In this document: positions 26,812 to 35,431 of the stretch, piece by piece | Numbering within the stretch: the first letter of the stretch is position 1 | Layout: each line of letters opens with the position of its first letter | From: Letharia columbiana | Taxonomy: Eukaryota; Ascomycota; Lecanoromycetes; Lecanorales; Parmeliaceae | Length of the DNA stretch: 64,000 nucleotides | Direction: 5' to 3' | Assembly: GCF_014066305.1 (NCBI RefSeq) | Contig: NW_023501151.1 | Span: 86,020-150,019, forward strand | Position numbers and translations under genes: made by a program | The notes under the pieces: generated by a model | What the model was told of the DNA's origin: nothing | The model's database searches: none | The model's input: only the letters and a program-made list of their open reading frames with translations

Positions 26812-27006
26812 TATGCCGACAAGAAAAAGAAATGCAGCGCCCTCGCTGCAAGCAAAGAAACTCATTTCTTCAAGCTTCCCGTAGGCTCTCGCTGCAAGCA
26901 AAGAAAGTCGTTTCTTCTGGCAAAGCACGGACTTCCTTCCTTCCGTAGCAAGATCCTACTCTGTAGAAGAAACCCCCCGCAAGAATGGCCTTCCTCGAAA
27001 GACGTT

Positions 27007-29928
27007 TCACTGAGTAAGAAGCCGTATACTACGGCGGGTAGCAGGAGTAGCAGGAGGATTCGGTAGCGAAGTAGGCGGTAACGTAGGCGGCGAAGTCGCA
27101 TTCTTCACGGAAATTGGTGCTTTCATCATGGTTCGAACTGCAGGAGCAGGTCTTTCCTGGGAAGCATGATTCTCCTTGCGAGGACGGCCACGTTTCCTAG
27201 CAGTAGTAGCTTGATTCCCGACAGCGTCAGCTTCAGGAGTTGGCAGAGTAAGTGCTTTCTTCTTTTCTCGACGATTTCTTGTGGGATCAGCAGAAATTCG
27301 GGCGTCGCACTCTGCCACAAGATCCTTTGCTCCCGAGAGGGCATGTAGTGGGTACCAAGCATTATGCTCCTTACCACTATCCTTCCAATGTACCAGGTAC
27401 TTGACATTCCTTCCAGTTCCCCGTCTGTCACTCAGTTTTTCGATTTCGAACAGTGGAAATCTGGCAGCAAGGTCTGGATCTATCTGTTCCCCTTCTTCCT
27501 CCACTGGCTGTGGCGGATGTGGTTTCCTGTGATAAGGATCTTCAGCTTGATCTGATGCGGGCTCCAATTGGGCTATGGATATCACAGGATGGATACGCAT
27601 GATACCCGGAAGATCCAGTCGGTAGGCAAGATTTCCGACTTTCTCCAGCACCTTGAATGGTCCGACTCTCTGATTGGAAAGCTTGGGATTAACGCCGGGA
27701 ATGGAGTAGCCATGATGCAGCCTCAGGTGAACCAATGACCCCTCACGAAGATTGATAGCCTTGTGGCTACTGTCGTAGCGAGTTTTCGTCATAGCATTGG
27801 CGAAAGCAATAGCGTCATCAGCCTCTTCTCGTTTGATAAGACGCAGTCGATTGAGATCCTCTGGCGGCAAGTCTGCAAGTAGCCCCAGTGTATCTCGTAC
27901 CCGGAATCCATATGCGATTTCGTTTGGTGCAAATCCCGTTGAAGTGACTGAGTTGTTGAGACATGCTTGAAGAAATGGAAGCACGCTCAACCAGTCATCC
28001 GTGCCAGTAGTAAGATGAAATCGTAGAGCAATCTCGACAGTCTGATTCGTTCTTTCCGACTGCCCGTCCGTCTGGGGGTGATAAGCAGTCGAAGTCGCCA
28101 TGGTAGTTCCGAGCTTCTCGAAAATAGCCTTCCAGAAAACACTCATAAACTTAGCATCACGGTCGCTGATTATGGCGACAGGAACACCCCAGTCATGAGA
28201 TACCAGAGCAACAAGCAAAGCATTCGCCCAATCGGCGGCAGTCCATTCATCAAACCCTGGCACGAGAAGTTTTCTCTTAGAGAACTTGCATGTCACGGTA
28301 AGAAGCATGTTCTTGCCTTCCCAGAAGGGAAGCGCGACGATGAAATCCATTGCTATGGTGTGGAAAGGAATCGGCGGCGTAGAAATTGGATTGAGCTCGC
28401 CATAAGTGGGATGACGCTTGGTTTGATTAAGTTGGCACTCAGGACAATGCTTCAGGTAAGTCTGAAGGTGCTTCGACAAGCCCCTGATGTAGACTGATGG
28501 CGAGATCCTAGCGTAGGTAGTGTGGAAACCTGCATGGAAATTCTGATCGTGTGCTAGCTGGAAAACTTCTTGCTGCATTGACTCAGGGATGCAGAGTCGT
28601 TGCTTGCCGACGTGATCAAGCGTCGTGCTGTAAATGAGATCACTGTGTTTCCGGAAGCGGAGTCCTTCTGGCAAGTCAGGCTGCTTGAGTAAGTCAAGGA
28701 TCTTGATCCATTGAGGATCCTTGCTGTACGCCTCGACAAGGCGTTTTTTGAAGTCATCATTCATTTCTACCAAAGTCATGTGGTAGACTGGGATTTCTTC
28801 GAGCGGTGCTATCCGTTCATTTAGTTCTAGAATGCTCCCATAAAGACTTTCTAGCACTGCTTGCTTCTCTTCGGAATCCACGTCTGCTTGAAGCCTGGAC
28901 AATGCGTCGGGAACGACATTCGCTTTGCCAGCCTTGTGGCGTATGGCAAGGTTGAATCCCGACAAGTATTGAGAAGCACGAACCAGCCGAAGATTCAGTT
29001 TGTCAGTGGACGACGTGGAAAGCGTAGTTTGCCGAGCGATCTGAACTGCAGCAGAGTGATCGGTGTAAATCACTACTGGTGGTACTTCTGATGCTTCGAT
29101 TAGATGCCTGACCTTGCGGACTACCCAAACTATAGCAGCGACCTCAAGTTCCGTGGGCCAGTAGTTACGTTCCGCAGCATTGATTGATTTGCTTAGGAAC
29201 ATTATGGCCTGCACGTCTCCTCTAGCCGAAACAGAGACTTCCTTTTCTCCCCGCACGTGGTAAACCATAGCAGCGAATCCCCATGCTTTGGAAGCATCGA
29301 TATCGATGTGCAACTTCCGCTTCCGATCGAAGTGCACCAGGAAGGAGGGTGAGCGGAAAGCATCCTGCAAATCCTGGAAGGCAGAAATTTCGCCCCGAGT
29401 CGGTTCGTAGCGTAGCTGCATGGAAGTTCGCTTACGTGCGGGTCCGGTGAGTTGCTTCTTAGGAGTAGCTTCGGGTTGATCTGAGGAAGCAGTAGACTTA
29501 GCTACCATTGCTTGAGTAAGAGAAGTCTTCCGTTCCTGTAACGGCTGAGCACGCTGCGCATAGCGAGGAATCGAGTTTCTCAGCCATCCTGTCAAGCCGA
29601 GAAAGATCTCCAAGTCACGAAGGCTTGATGGGAACCGGAGCGTGGTGATTGCCTTGATCTTTTCTTCTGCTGTAGACATGCCAAGGGAGTCAACGCGTTG
29701 TCCTAGCAGCATTACAGACGGGAATCCCAGAAAGGATTTCGTCGGTGCCAGAGAAGCACGTTTCTCTCGTAGCAGCTGGAATAGCTGTCGGAGGTGAGAT
29801 TCGTGCTCCTGAAGGGTTCTGCTAAAGACGATGATATCGTCTACGAAAGCACGTACGAAAGCACGAAGTGGACGTAGCAGGGCATCCGTATGACGTTGCA
29901 CGTATGGTGGAGATCCCTTATACCCCAT
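27007..29928 (-). CDS. pol: Pol C-terminal part: RT palm/thumb, RNase H, integrase, chromodomain, AT-hook
   Basis: 973 codons from the first ATG after the frameshift; the same frame is open back to about 29,973. FVDD at residues 28-31 holds the second and third RT aspartates. RNase H carries D211, E260, D290 and D341 (DASK, TELE, YTDHS, PDALS). Integrase has a zinc-binding H465-x3-H469 and C495-x2-C498, then D528, D589 and E625 with the classic 35-residue D-E spacing, followed by a GPF module near 756-774. Residues about 826-878 form a chromodomain (KYLVHWKDS ... NAWYPLHAL). Residues 911-918 (RKRGRPRK) are an AT-hook. The enzyme would reverse-transcribe the element's RNA and integrate the cDNA in the nucleus; the tail probably steers it to methylated, AT-rich chromatin. 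It cannot be made as a fusion with gag here unless the frameshift is bypassed. Confidence 0.92.
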   Translation of the reverse strand: MGYKGSPPYVQRHTDALLRPLRAFVRAFVDDIIVFSRTLQEHESHLRQLFQLLREKRASLAPTKSFLGFPSVMLLGQRVDSLGMSTAEEKIKAITTLRFPSSLRDLEIFLGLTGWLRNSIPRYAQRAQPLQERKTSLTQAMVAKSTASSDQPEATPKKQLTGPARKRTSMQLRYEPTRGEISAFQDLQDAFRSPSFLVHFDRKRKLHIDIDASKAWGFAAMVYHVRGEKEVSVSARGDVQAIMFLSKSINAAERNYWPTELEVAAIVWVVRKVRHLIEASEVPPVVIYTDHSAAVQIARQTTLSTSSTDKLNLRLVRASQYLSGFNLAIRHKAGKANVVPDALSRLQADVDSEEKQAVLESLYGSILELNERIAPLEEIPVYHMTLVEMNDDFKKRLVEAYSKDPQWIKILDLLKQPDLPEGLRFRKHSDLIYSTTLDHVGKQRLCIPESMQQEVFQLAHDQNFHAGFHTTYARISPSVYIRGLSKHLQTYLKHCPECQLNQTKRHPTYGELNPISTPPIPFHTIAMDFIVALPFWEGKNMLLTVTCKFSKRKLLVPGFDEWTAADWANALLVALVSHDWGVPVAIISDRDAKFMSVFWKAIFEKLGTTMATSTAYHPQTDGQSERTNQTVEIALRFHLTTGTDDWLSVLPFLQACLNNSVTSTGFAPNEIAYGFRVRDTLGLLADLPPEDLNRLRLIKREEADDAIAFANAMTKTRYDSSHKAINLREGSLVHLRLHHGYSIPGVNPKLSNQRVGPFKVLEKVGNLAYRLDLPGIMRIHPVISIAQLEPASDQAEDPYHRKPHPPQPVEEEGEQIDPDLAARFPLFEIEKLSDRRGTGRNVKYLVHWKDSGKEHNAWYPLHALSGAKDLVAECDARISADPTRNRREKKKALTLPTPEADAVGNQATTARKRGRPRKENHASQERPAPAVRTMMKAPISVKNATSPPTLPPTSLPNPPATPATRRSIRLLTQ

Positions 29929-29933
29929 AAGTG

Positions 29934-32900
29934 CTACACTGGATTCTTCCTGACCGCGGTGGCTGACAATAGTAATTTATACCTGTCAGGAAGCTTCACA
30001 CTAAATTGGTGAAACCATGCGACTCCGTCCACGGTAGAAATGTAGGCATATCCTGCTATCAATGCAATGATATCTGATTGCAAGGGTAATGGATAGCCAT
30101 CATCTTCTGTCATGGCATTGAGTCCTCGGATATCGATGACAACCCTTCCCTTGCGGCCTTGTGGTGTATCTCGCCAGACCACGAAGCAAGGCCAGCTGTA
30201 AGGAGTTGGCTGCGTGGAGAAGCGAAGCTTTCCTTGCTGCTGTAGCTTGTCGAAAGTAGCGTCAACTACTTCTCGATCTTTGTGGCCGAGGGGATAGACT
30301 TTTGATGGCTTTGCTTTGGCGTCTGGCTTCAGTGGAATCGGCATCCACTGTTCTTCAGGAATATCTATGGTGCTTCCTGAATCCGTGAAGACGTCTCCAA
30401 ATTCTGCCACAACAGAGCTGAAAGCACGGTAAGCCTCGTCCTTGCCATAGACGGTCACGCCGTTTGGAAGTACATGCTCGAGGTTAGGATCTACCGTAGC
30501 AGCATGATTCGTATTGGTAGAATCATTCGTGGCTGCGGTAACGGCAGCTGTCTCCGATCGATCTGAAGTGCGCCACCCACAAGCTGCTAAGTCTGCTGAC
30601 TTGTAAGAAACTTGGTAGCATCCATCCACAGCATACTCCACCACAGTGCCTAGCCTCGTATTCTTAGGAAGCAAGACTGGTGCTTCCGTAGAATTCCTTG
30701 CTTGCACGAAAGTCATAGCGGAATCCACAACGTGAGCAAAGATACCGCCTCCTTTTCCAAGGAAAGTCGAGAATTCGGGCTCGAACAGGTAGTCACGATC
30801 ATCAGGGAGCGTGCCATGATAGCTGATTGGGATATTCGTTACGGAGTTGGGTGGTAACGTAAGCACAGACTTTGCTTTCACGACTCGCTTGACTTGAGAG
30901 TGAGGCTTCGTCGTAGAACGAGCAGAAATCTTGACGTTCTGGCAACTGCCTATGGTAGCAGACTGTGACTCACAGTCTAGCAGAAACTTGTGCGGTGTAA
31001 GAACGTCCGTTCCAATCAACATGTTAGCCTTGAGGTTATCCGTTAAGTGAACCTCTATCTGCACCTTAGCAAGGGCAGCTTCTTCTGTACCTCCCAGATT
31101 TCCTGGAAAGTACAGATCCATAAGAATGTACTCCGTAGCATTGGTGATCCTGTTGCCGTAGCCTCGGACCGGTATGGGAGATGCTTGCTTCTGGATCCTT
31201 TTCTCGAAGTCGGGTAAGGAAGCTAGCAAAGCACGATCACCTAGGGTAATCGGGCATCCAGGATCCAGGCAAACTTCGGTATTGGAAGAATCCGGATCCA
31301 GGCGAGCATCTGCCTTGGTGTGCTGGAAACCACGGAAAGCGGTTCCTTGCCCGTATCCAGGCGGTGCTAGGGCAGTAGACTCAATGATTTTGAGTGTGGA
31401 AGCTGTTTCCGTAGCATGAGTACCTACTTCGGTAGCATGCTTGGGATTCTTAGGATTCTCGTTCCCGGAATCCTTGGATTTCCTGGAAATCTCATTCCCG
31501 GGTTCGTGATTCCAGCATTGCTGCTTGAGGTGATGGAATAGCTTATTCCTGGATTTGAACTTCTTGTGGCATCGCTGGCAAGAGTGTTCTGGCAGCGGTG
31601 AGTCGATGAAGTTGACTTCCGGTTCCGTGCTTCCATAAGGTTCGTGGAAGCTCGAGTAATCAACATTTTCATTCTCTTGCTCCTCGGGATCCTTATCATA
31701 GTCGTTGTGGAAGCTACTAGGATCCTCCGGGTAACTTAGATCCCATGGAGGATCCTCGGATTCCTTTGCTTCATCAATTGAGGTTTGATAAGCCCGCTGC
31801 TCCCGTGGCTGGAAAGACCGAGTAGCAGCATTCTGGTAGGCTCCTCCAGGTCGGTATGGGGCACGACTAGGCTGGAAAGACTGGCGAGAACCGTACGCGT
31901 TTTGCTGCTGGTACTGACTTGGGCCAGCAGTAATCTGACGCTGTACTGGTGGAGCTGGTGGGGCTGGCAGTGCTTGCTGTGCGTCTCTTCGAGGGTAGCT
32001 TTGATAAGCAGGACCGTTGCTTTGATAAGCTGGTTGACGATTCTGAGATTGATTGTAAGCTTGATAATTCTGCTGATTGGGGAAAGCTGAAGATTGCTGC
32101 TGTGGCCGCCCGGAATTCTGGAAACCAGAGTTCGCAGGTCGGTTAGGCATGCCTCTTGCTTGATTGTACTGACTGAGATTACCCCTATGAGGTAGATTTG
32201 GTATACGAGGAGCATTGCTTGAACTGGGCTTCGTCATCCTCGAAGCCTTTGTCCACCATTGATTCTTTCTCACGTCCATAGCTGTGAGAAATTGATTCAG
32301 CGTAGTTTGAATAGTGGGTGGATCTATGTCAGACTGGAACTCGACGTCAAGGCCGTTCCAAATGATGTCAAGCTGATTATGCTCGTCACCGAGTTTTGCT
32401 ACTTTAGCAGCCCTGATGATAGTCATAGCATACTCACGTGGCTCACGGTGCCTCGTAGCATCGTTGAGTGTGTATCGTTCCTTGACGATAGTAGCCATTC
32501 CCGATGCTTTGGTAGGCCCGAATCTCTCAAGCAAAGCAGCACTCCATTCGTCAACGTTGTTGCCGTAAGTTAGCAGACGTTTCTCGTTATCAGTAAGCTG
32601 ACACGTATACCATTCGAGTGCTTCGCCTCGAAGACAGATTTGCAGGTTGTTCCGTAGCAGCTCTGCACCCTTGACTCTCGCAACATCCTTGATTCTATCG
32701 ATGAAGACAGTGACATCCCGGAAATAGGTTTCCTTCCCGGCATGCTCTATGCCTGCTGCCGTATCAGAAGATTTGCCATCGTAGAAAGGATCGAAGAATC
32801 CGACATCGCTGCTGAGGAAGCGGGGTCCGTTGCTTCCGTTAGCAGCATCCTGCCCTGGTATTCCTGGATTCCCTGGATTTCCTGGCGGACCTGGCGGGCC

Positions 32901-33599
32901 AGGAGGTCCTGGATTTGGATGATTTCTCACGTAGCGATCGATGGCACTGGTGATGATTGCTTCTATGTCAATGGCTTGGGGGTCTGCTCCGGATCCTCCG
33001 TCTGCCATCCTACTGTTGCTACGACGACGAATAGTCTCGTCAGCGGAAGTATTTGAGGTTCCTGGCGAAAGACGTTGCGGATCCCCGGACTCAGCAGTGA
33101 GTTGAGGATTGCTGCTTGGAGATCTGGTGGGCGAGGCACCTGCAGCTTGATCTGGAGGGGTATGCCTTTCTGCTTCTGGAGTATTGCCAGTAGAAGGGGG
33201 ATCGAAAAGGCGGCGTTCCTGAGTCGTAGATTCTTGGAAGGAACGAAGTGCCGTTCTCAGGGAAGTACGGTCGATGGCCCAATCTTCTGGCCAAGTTTGC
33301 TGGGAAAGAGGATCGAGTGAAGAAGAACGAGACCGTGCTCGTTGGTCTCTTGATGATGATGACACTGGTCTAGCAGGTCTGAAGGTATCCTTGGTGAGGT
33401 GTTGGATAACCCTTCGAGTAGTTCCGTCAATAAGGGAGCTTGCTTGGTGACCGGAGGCAATGAAATCTCGTAGCTGCCAGGCCTGAATGACTGTGTCACG
33501 GGAAGCCAGCTTGACGGGTACGTAGTCGTAGCGGAAGATGAAGAAACGGAAGATGAAGAAGCACGAAGATTCTTCACTTCTTATGTCTTGGAGAAGCAC
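29934..33599 (-). CDS. gag-pol: Gag, protease-like domain and N-terminal half of reverse transcriptase
   Basis: An open frame of 1,221 codons with no ATG at its start; the first internal ATG is residue 198 (33,008), and an upstream in-frame ATG at 33,701 is followed by TAG. Residues 1-197 are Ser/Pro/Arg-rich. Residues 231-250 are a collagen-like Gly-X-Y run. Residues about 265-455 resemble the retrotransposon Gag capsid region. Residues about 475-605 are Gln/Asn/Tyr-rich. C674-x2-C677 ... H690-x4-C695 is a single zinc finger. At 779-781 the aspartic-protease signature reads Asp-Pro-Gly where Asp-Thr/Ser-Gly is normal. RT motifs start near 1,085, and D1191 (STVDG) is the first catalytic aspartate. 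The frame ends at 29,934, 12 codons after the point (near 29,973) where one base appears lost. Gag would form virus-like particles around the RNA. Confidence 0.88.
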   Translation of the reverse strand: MLLQDIRSEESSCFFIFRFFIFRYDYVPVKLASRDTVIQAWQLRDFIASGHQASSLIDGTTRRVIQHLTKDTFRPARPVSSSSRDQRARSRSSSLDPLSQQTWPEDWAIDRTSLRTALRSFQESTTQERRLFDPPSTGNTPEAERHTPPDQAAGASPTRSPSSNPQLTAESGDPQRLSPGTSNTSADETIRRRSNSRMADGGSGADPQAIDIEAIITSAIDRYVRNHPNPGPPGPPGPPGNPGNPGIPGQDAANGSNGPRFLSSDVGFFDPFYDGKSSDTAAGIEHAGKETYFRDVTVFIDRIKDVARVKGAELLRNNLQICLRGEALEWYTCQLTDNEKRLLTYGNNVDEWSAALLERFGPTKASGMATIVKERYTLNDATRHREPREYAMTIIRAAKVAKLGDEHNQLDIIWNGLDVEFQSDIDPPTIQTTLNQFLTAMDVRKNQWWTKASRMTKPSSSNAPRIPNLPHRGNLSQYNQARGMPNRPANSGFQNSGRPQQQSSAFPNQQNYQAYNQSQNRQPAYQSNGPAYQSYPRRDAQQALPAPPAPPVQRQITAGPSQYQQQNAYGSRQSFQPSRAPYRPGGAYQNAATRSFQPREQRAYQTSIDEAKESEDPPWDLSYPEDPSSFHNDYDKDPEEQENENVDYSSFHEPYGSTEPEVNFIDSPLPEHSCQRCHKKFKSRNKLFHHLKQQCWNHEPGNEISRKSKDSGNENPKNPKHATEVGTHATETASTLKIIESTALAPPGYGQGTAFRGFQHTKADARLDPDSSNTEVCLDPGCPITLGDRALLASLPDFEKRIQKQASPIPVRGYGNRITNATEYILMDLYFPGNLGGTEEAALAKVQIEVHLTDNLKANMLIGTDVLTPHKFLLDCESQSATIGSCQNVKISARSTTKPHSQVKRVVKAKSVLTLPPNSVTNIPISYHGTLPDDRDYLFEPEFSTFLGKGGGIFAHVVDSAMTFVQARNSTEAPVLLPKNTRLGTVVEYAVDGCYQVSYKSADLAACGWRTSDRSETAAVTAATNDSTNTNHAATVDPNLEHVLPNGVTVYGKDEAYRAFSSVVAEFGDVFTDSGSTIDIPEEQWMPIPLKPDAKAKPSKVYPLGHKDREVVDATFDKLQQQGKLRFSTQPTPYSWPCFVVWRDTPQGRKGRVVIDIRGLNAMTEDDGYPLPLQSDIIALIAGYAYISTVDGVAWFHQFSVKLPDRYKLLLSATAVRKNPV
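29973..29975 (-). other. Frameshift site splitting reverse transcriptase
   Basis: Minus-strand frame 1 runs ...LPDRYKLLLSA and meets TAG soon after. In the other frame, from the same point, it reads TIVSHRGQEESSVALMGYKG, the expected continuation of a gypsy RT between D1191 and FVDD. One missing base within AAATTACTATT explains both. There is no canonical slippery heptamer, and the position is inside RT rather than at a gag-pol boundary, so a mutation or assembly error is likelier than programmed frameshifting. Confidence 0.85.
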
Positions 33600-33686
33600 G
33601 AGGATTCTTTGCTTCAGGTACTTGAAGAAGCATGAGGATCCTCGACTTCGGATTGGTCTGGTGTTGGTGGAGGACTCTGTTGGTTT

Positions 33687-33701
33687 CTAGCAGCAAGCCA
33701 T
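33687..33701 (-). other. Possible original Gag start with early stop
   Basis: An ATG at 33,701-33,699 is in frame with the gag ORF and is followed, four codons later, by TAG (33,689-33,687). After that the frame is open to 29,934. The plus-strand bases are CTA; a CCA ancestor (Trp codon) changed by one C-to-T would make this stop. In the RIPped relative the same site reads TTA, which a CCA ancestor could also give. Confidence 0.4.
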
Positions 33702-33728
33702 TATATGGTGGCTGCTGCTATGCAGGTG

Positions 33729-33738
33729 TTACTACCAC
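33729..33738 (-). promoter_or_regulatory. Candidate primer binding site next to the 5' LTR
   Basis: The sense strand reads GTGGTAGTAACACC directly after the LTR. I could not match it to a tRNA 3' end. Its first ten bases are complementary to TTATTACCAC in the LTR (33,795-33,804), with a single G-T wobble. Fungal chromoviruses such as Tf1 prime from their own RNA in this manner, so self-priming is a reasonable hypothesis. Confidence 0.45.
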
Positions 33739-33908
33739 TGTTATGGTAGCATAAGATCCTCAGGAATCTCATTCCTGAGAAAGACGTTTCTTGAGTGGTA
33801 ATAAAGATGATTCTTCTCCTATGGAATCTGGTTGCCTAAGTACATCTTAATGCCAAGCCATGCCAAGCTATTAGCCACTAGCTTCTGCCACAAGCATAAT
33901 CCATAACA
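33739..33908 (-). repeat. 5' LTR of the young gypsy element
   Basis: 170 bp, TGTTATGG ... CCATAACA ends, one difference (T at 33,884) from the 3' LTR. It should carry the element's promoter; I see no unambiguous TATA box. Confidence 0.93.
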
Positions 33909-33913
33909 TTTTT
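33909..33913. repeat. Target site duplication, right copy (TTTTT)
   Basis: Matches 26,637-26,641. The RIPped flank continues directly after it with AATTTTAATT. Confidence 0.6.
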
Positions 33914-35035
33914 AATTTTAATTTAAATATCTTAATAATTAGATTAAATTAATTAATAATATATTTATTAGATAAAAGATTTTTATTTTTTTTTTTTTTT
34001 TTTTAGATTATAGATAAAAATTATAAAGAAGTTTAATTAGTTAAATTTAATAGATAAAATAATAATATCTTAACATAGTTATTTTATAAATTATAAATTT
34101 TCTTAATATAGAAAAAAGAGAATAATACGTTATTTATTAGCTTAACTATTTATAATAGCTTTATTAATCTAAATATTAATATTTACTTAATAAATATTAA
34201 TTTATATAATCTTCTAATTTATTTTTAATTAATAAAATTTATTAATTTTTATAGTTATATAGATATTATAAATAAAATATTATAATAATTTATTATAATA
34301 AAAAAAACGATTAAATTTATTAGAATAAATTTATATTATATATTTATAAAAAACTAATAATTAATATAATAGAAGAATTAGATAATATAGATTTATAATA
34401 TAAAATAAGTCTTATTTATATAAAGTTATTATAATTAATAAATTCTTTAATTTATAGAATAGTTTTATTATTACTACTTTATTAGATAAAAAAGCTTTTA
34501 TTTAATATAATATCTATATTAAATATATTATTATATTATAATTATTTATTAAATAAGAAGATAAAAGAAAAATATAAAAATATATAAATTAAATATTAAT
34601 ATAAAATATAAAATATTCTATTACTTTAAGCTTTTATTAATATATTTTTAATTTTAAATATATTTAATAAATTATTAATATTACTCTCTTAGATAATAAA
34701 AATTTTATTTAAAATAAAATAATTATAAATATATAAATTATAATATTATAAGTTTTTATAAAATAATTTATAATCTTATATATTTAAGTTAACTTTTAAT
34801 CTTTTAAATATTAATTTAAAAGTATTAATATAGAAATTAATATTTTTAAGAATTATAATTATTTTATAATAAAGTATTTAATTAATATAATTATAATAGC
34901 TATATCTAATAAAATTAATATAAAAAATATAATTAAGAGAAAGTTATATTATATTATAAATTAGTTTTAAATAATATTTTTAATATAAATTTAGTTAAAA
35001 ATTAATTTTTGATTTTTTAAAAATATTAGAGTAAA
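33914..35035. other. RIP-degraded AT-rich DNA, no gene
   Basis: Right flank of the gypsy insertion. There is a poly-T run of about 18 at 33,986-34,003. No open frame and no GC-rich island. It is probably the continuation of the repeat interrupted at 26,641. Confidence 0.6.
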
Positions 35036-35431
35036 CAAGTAAAGGCCCATGAATTAAATTCATGGAGTTGGATTTTTCTAAGTCAAATGGAGTTGGATTT
35101 TTCCAAGTCAAATGGAATTTTAGCCCTAGCCCTAAGTCAAATCGAACTCTGATCGCTTGCTGTGCGTTTTTGACCTACATACAGGTATATATGTGCGGAG
35201 AGAGGCGCGCTAAGGCCTAATTAGGAAGGTATATCGAGTGTAAAGGATTGATCCGTAATAATTGCCTACAAAAAACAGAGAAAGGCCATGTTCTTATGAC
35301 AAGAAGTATCGAAATACCGGAAAGAAATGGAGACAACATGCCAATTAGTGGTGTGAATCCCACATTATCTCCTGCCGCAGTGAAATCTTTCGAATAATGA
35401 AATAGCTGTCAGAGCAAGACATCGGACGGTT

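Larger units (their letters stand above)
26642..33908 (-). mobile_element. Young chromodomain-type Ty3/gypsy LTR retrotransposon
   Basis: A 7,267-bp element of ordinary base composition inside RIPped DNA, bounded by 170-bp LTRs and a TTTTT duplication. Order on the minus strand is 5' LTR, gag, protease, reverse transcriptase, RNase H, integrase, chromodomain, AT-hook, 3' LTR. RT before integrase defines Ty3/gypsy, and the chromodomain puts it with the chromoviruses. The LTRs differ at one position (C at 26,787, T at 33,884), so insertion was recent and RIP has hardly touched it. Coding is broken by a frameshift in RT near 29,973 and by a stop near the probable start. A RIPped relative lies at 38.5-39.7 kb. 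Confidence 0.93.

Noticed and set aside
28078..28497. Long plus-strand frames opposite the gypsy ORFs (for example 28,078-28,497 and 31,174-31,419)
   Set aside because: They are antisense shadows of the retrotransposon coding frames without domains of their own.
29968..29980. Programmed -1 frameshifting between the two gypsy ORFs
   Set aside because: No X-XXY-YYZ heptamer is present and the site is inside reverse transcriptase, not at the gag-pol border.
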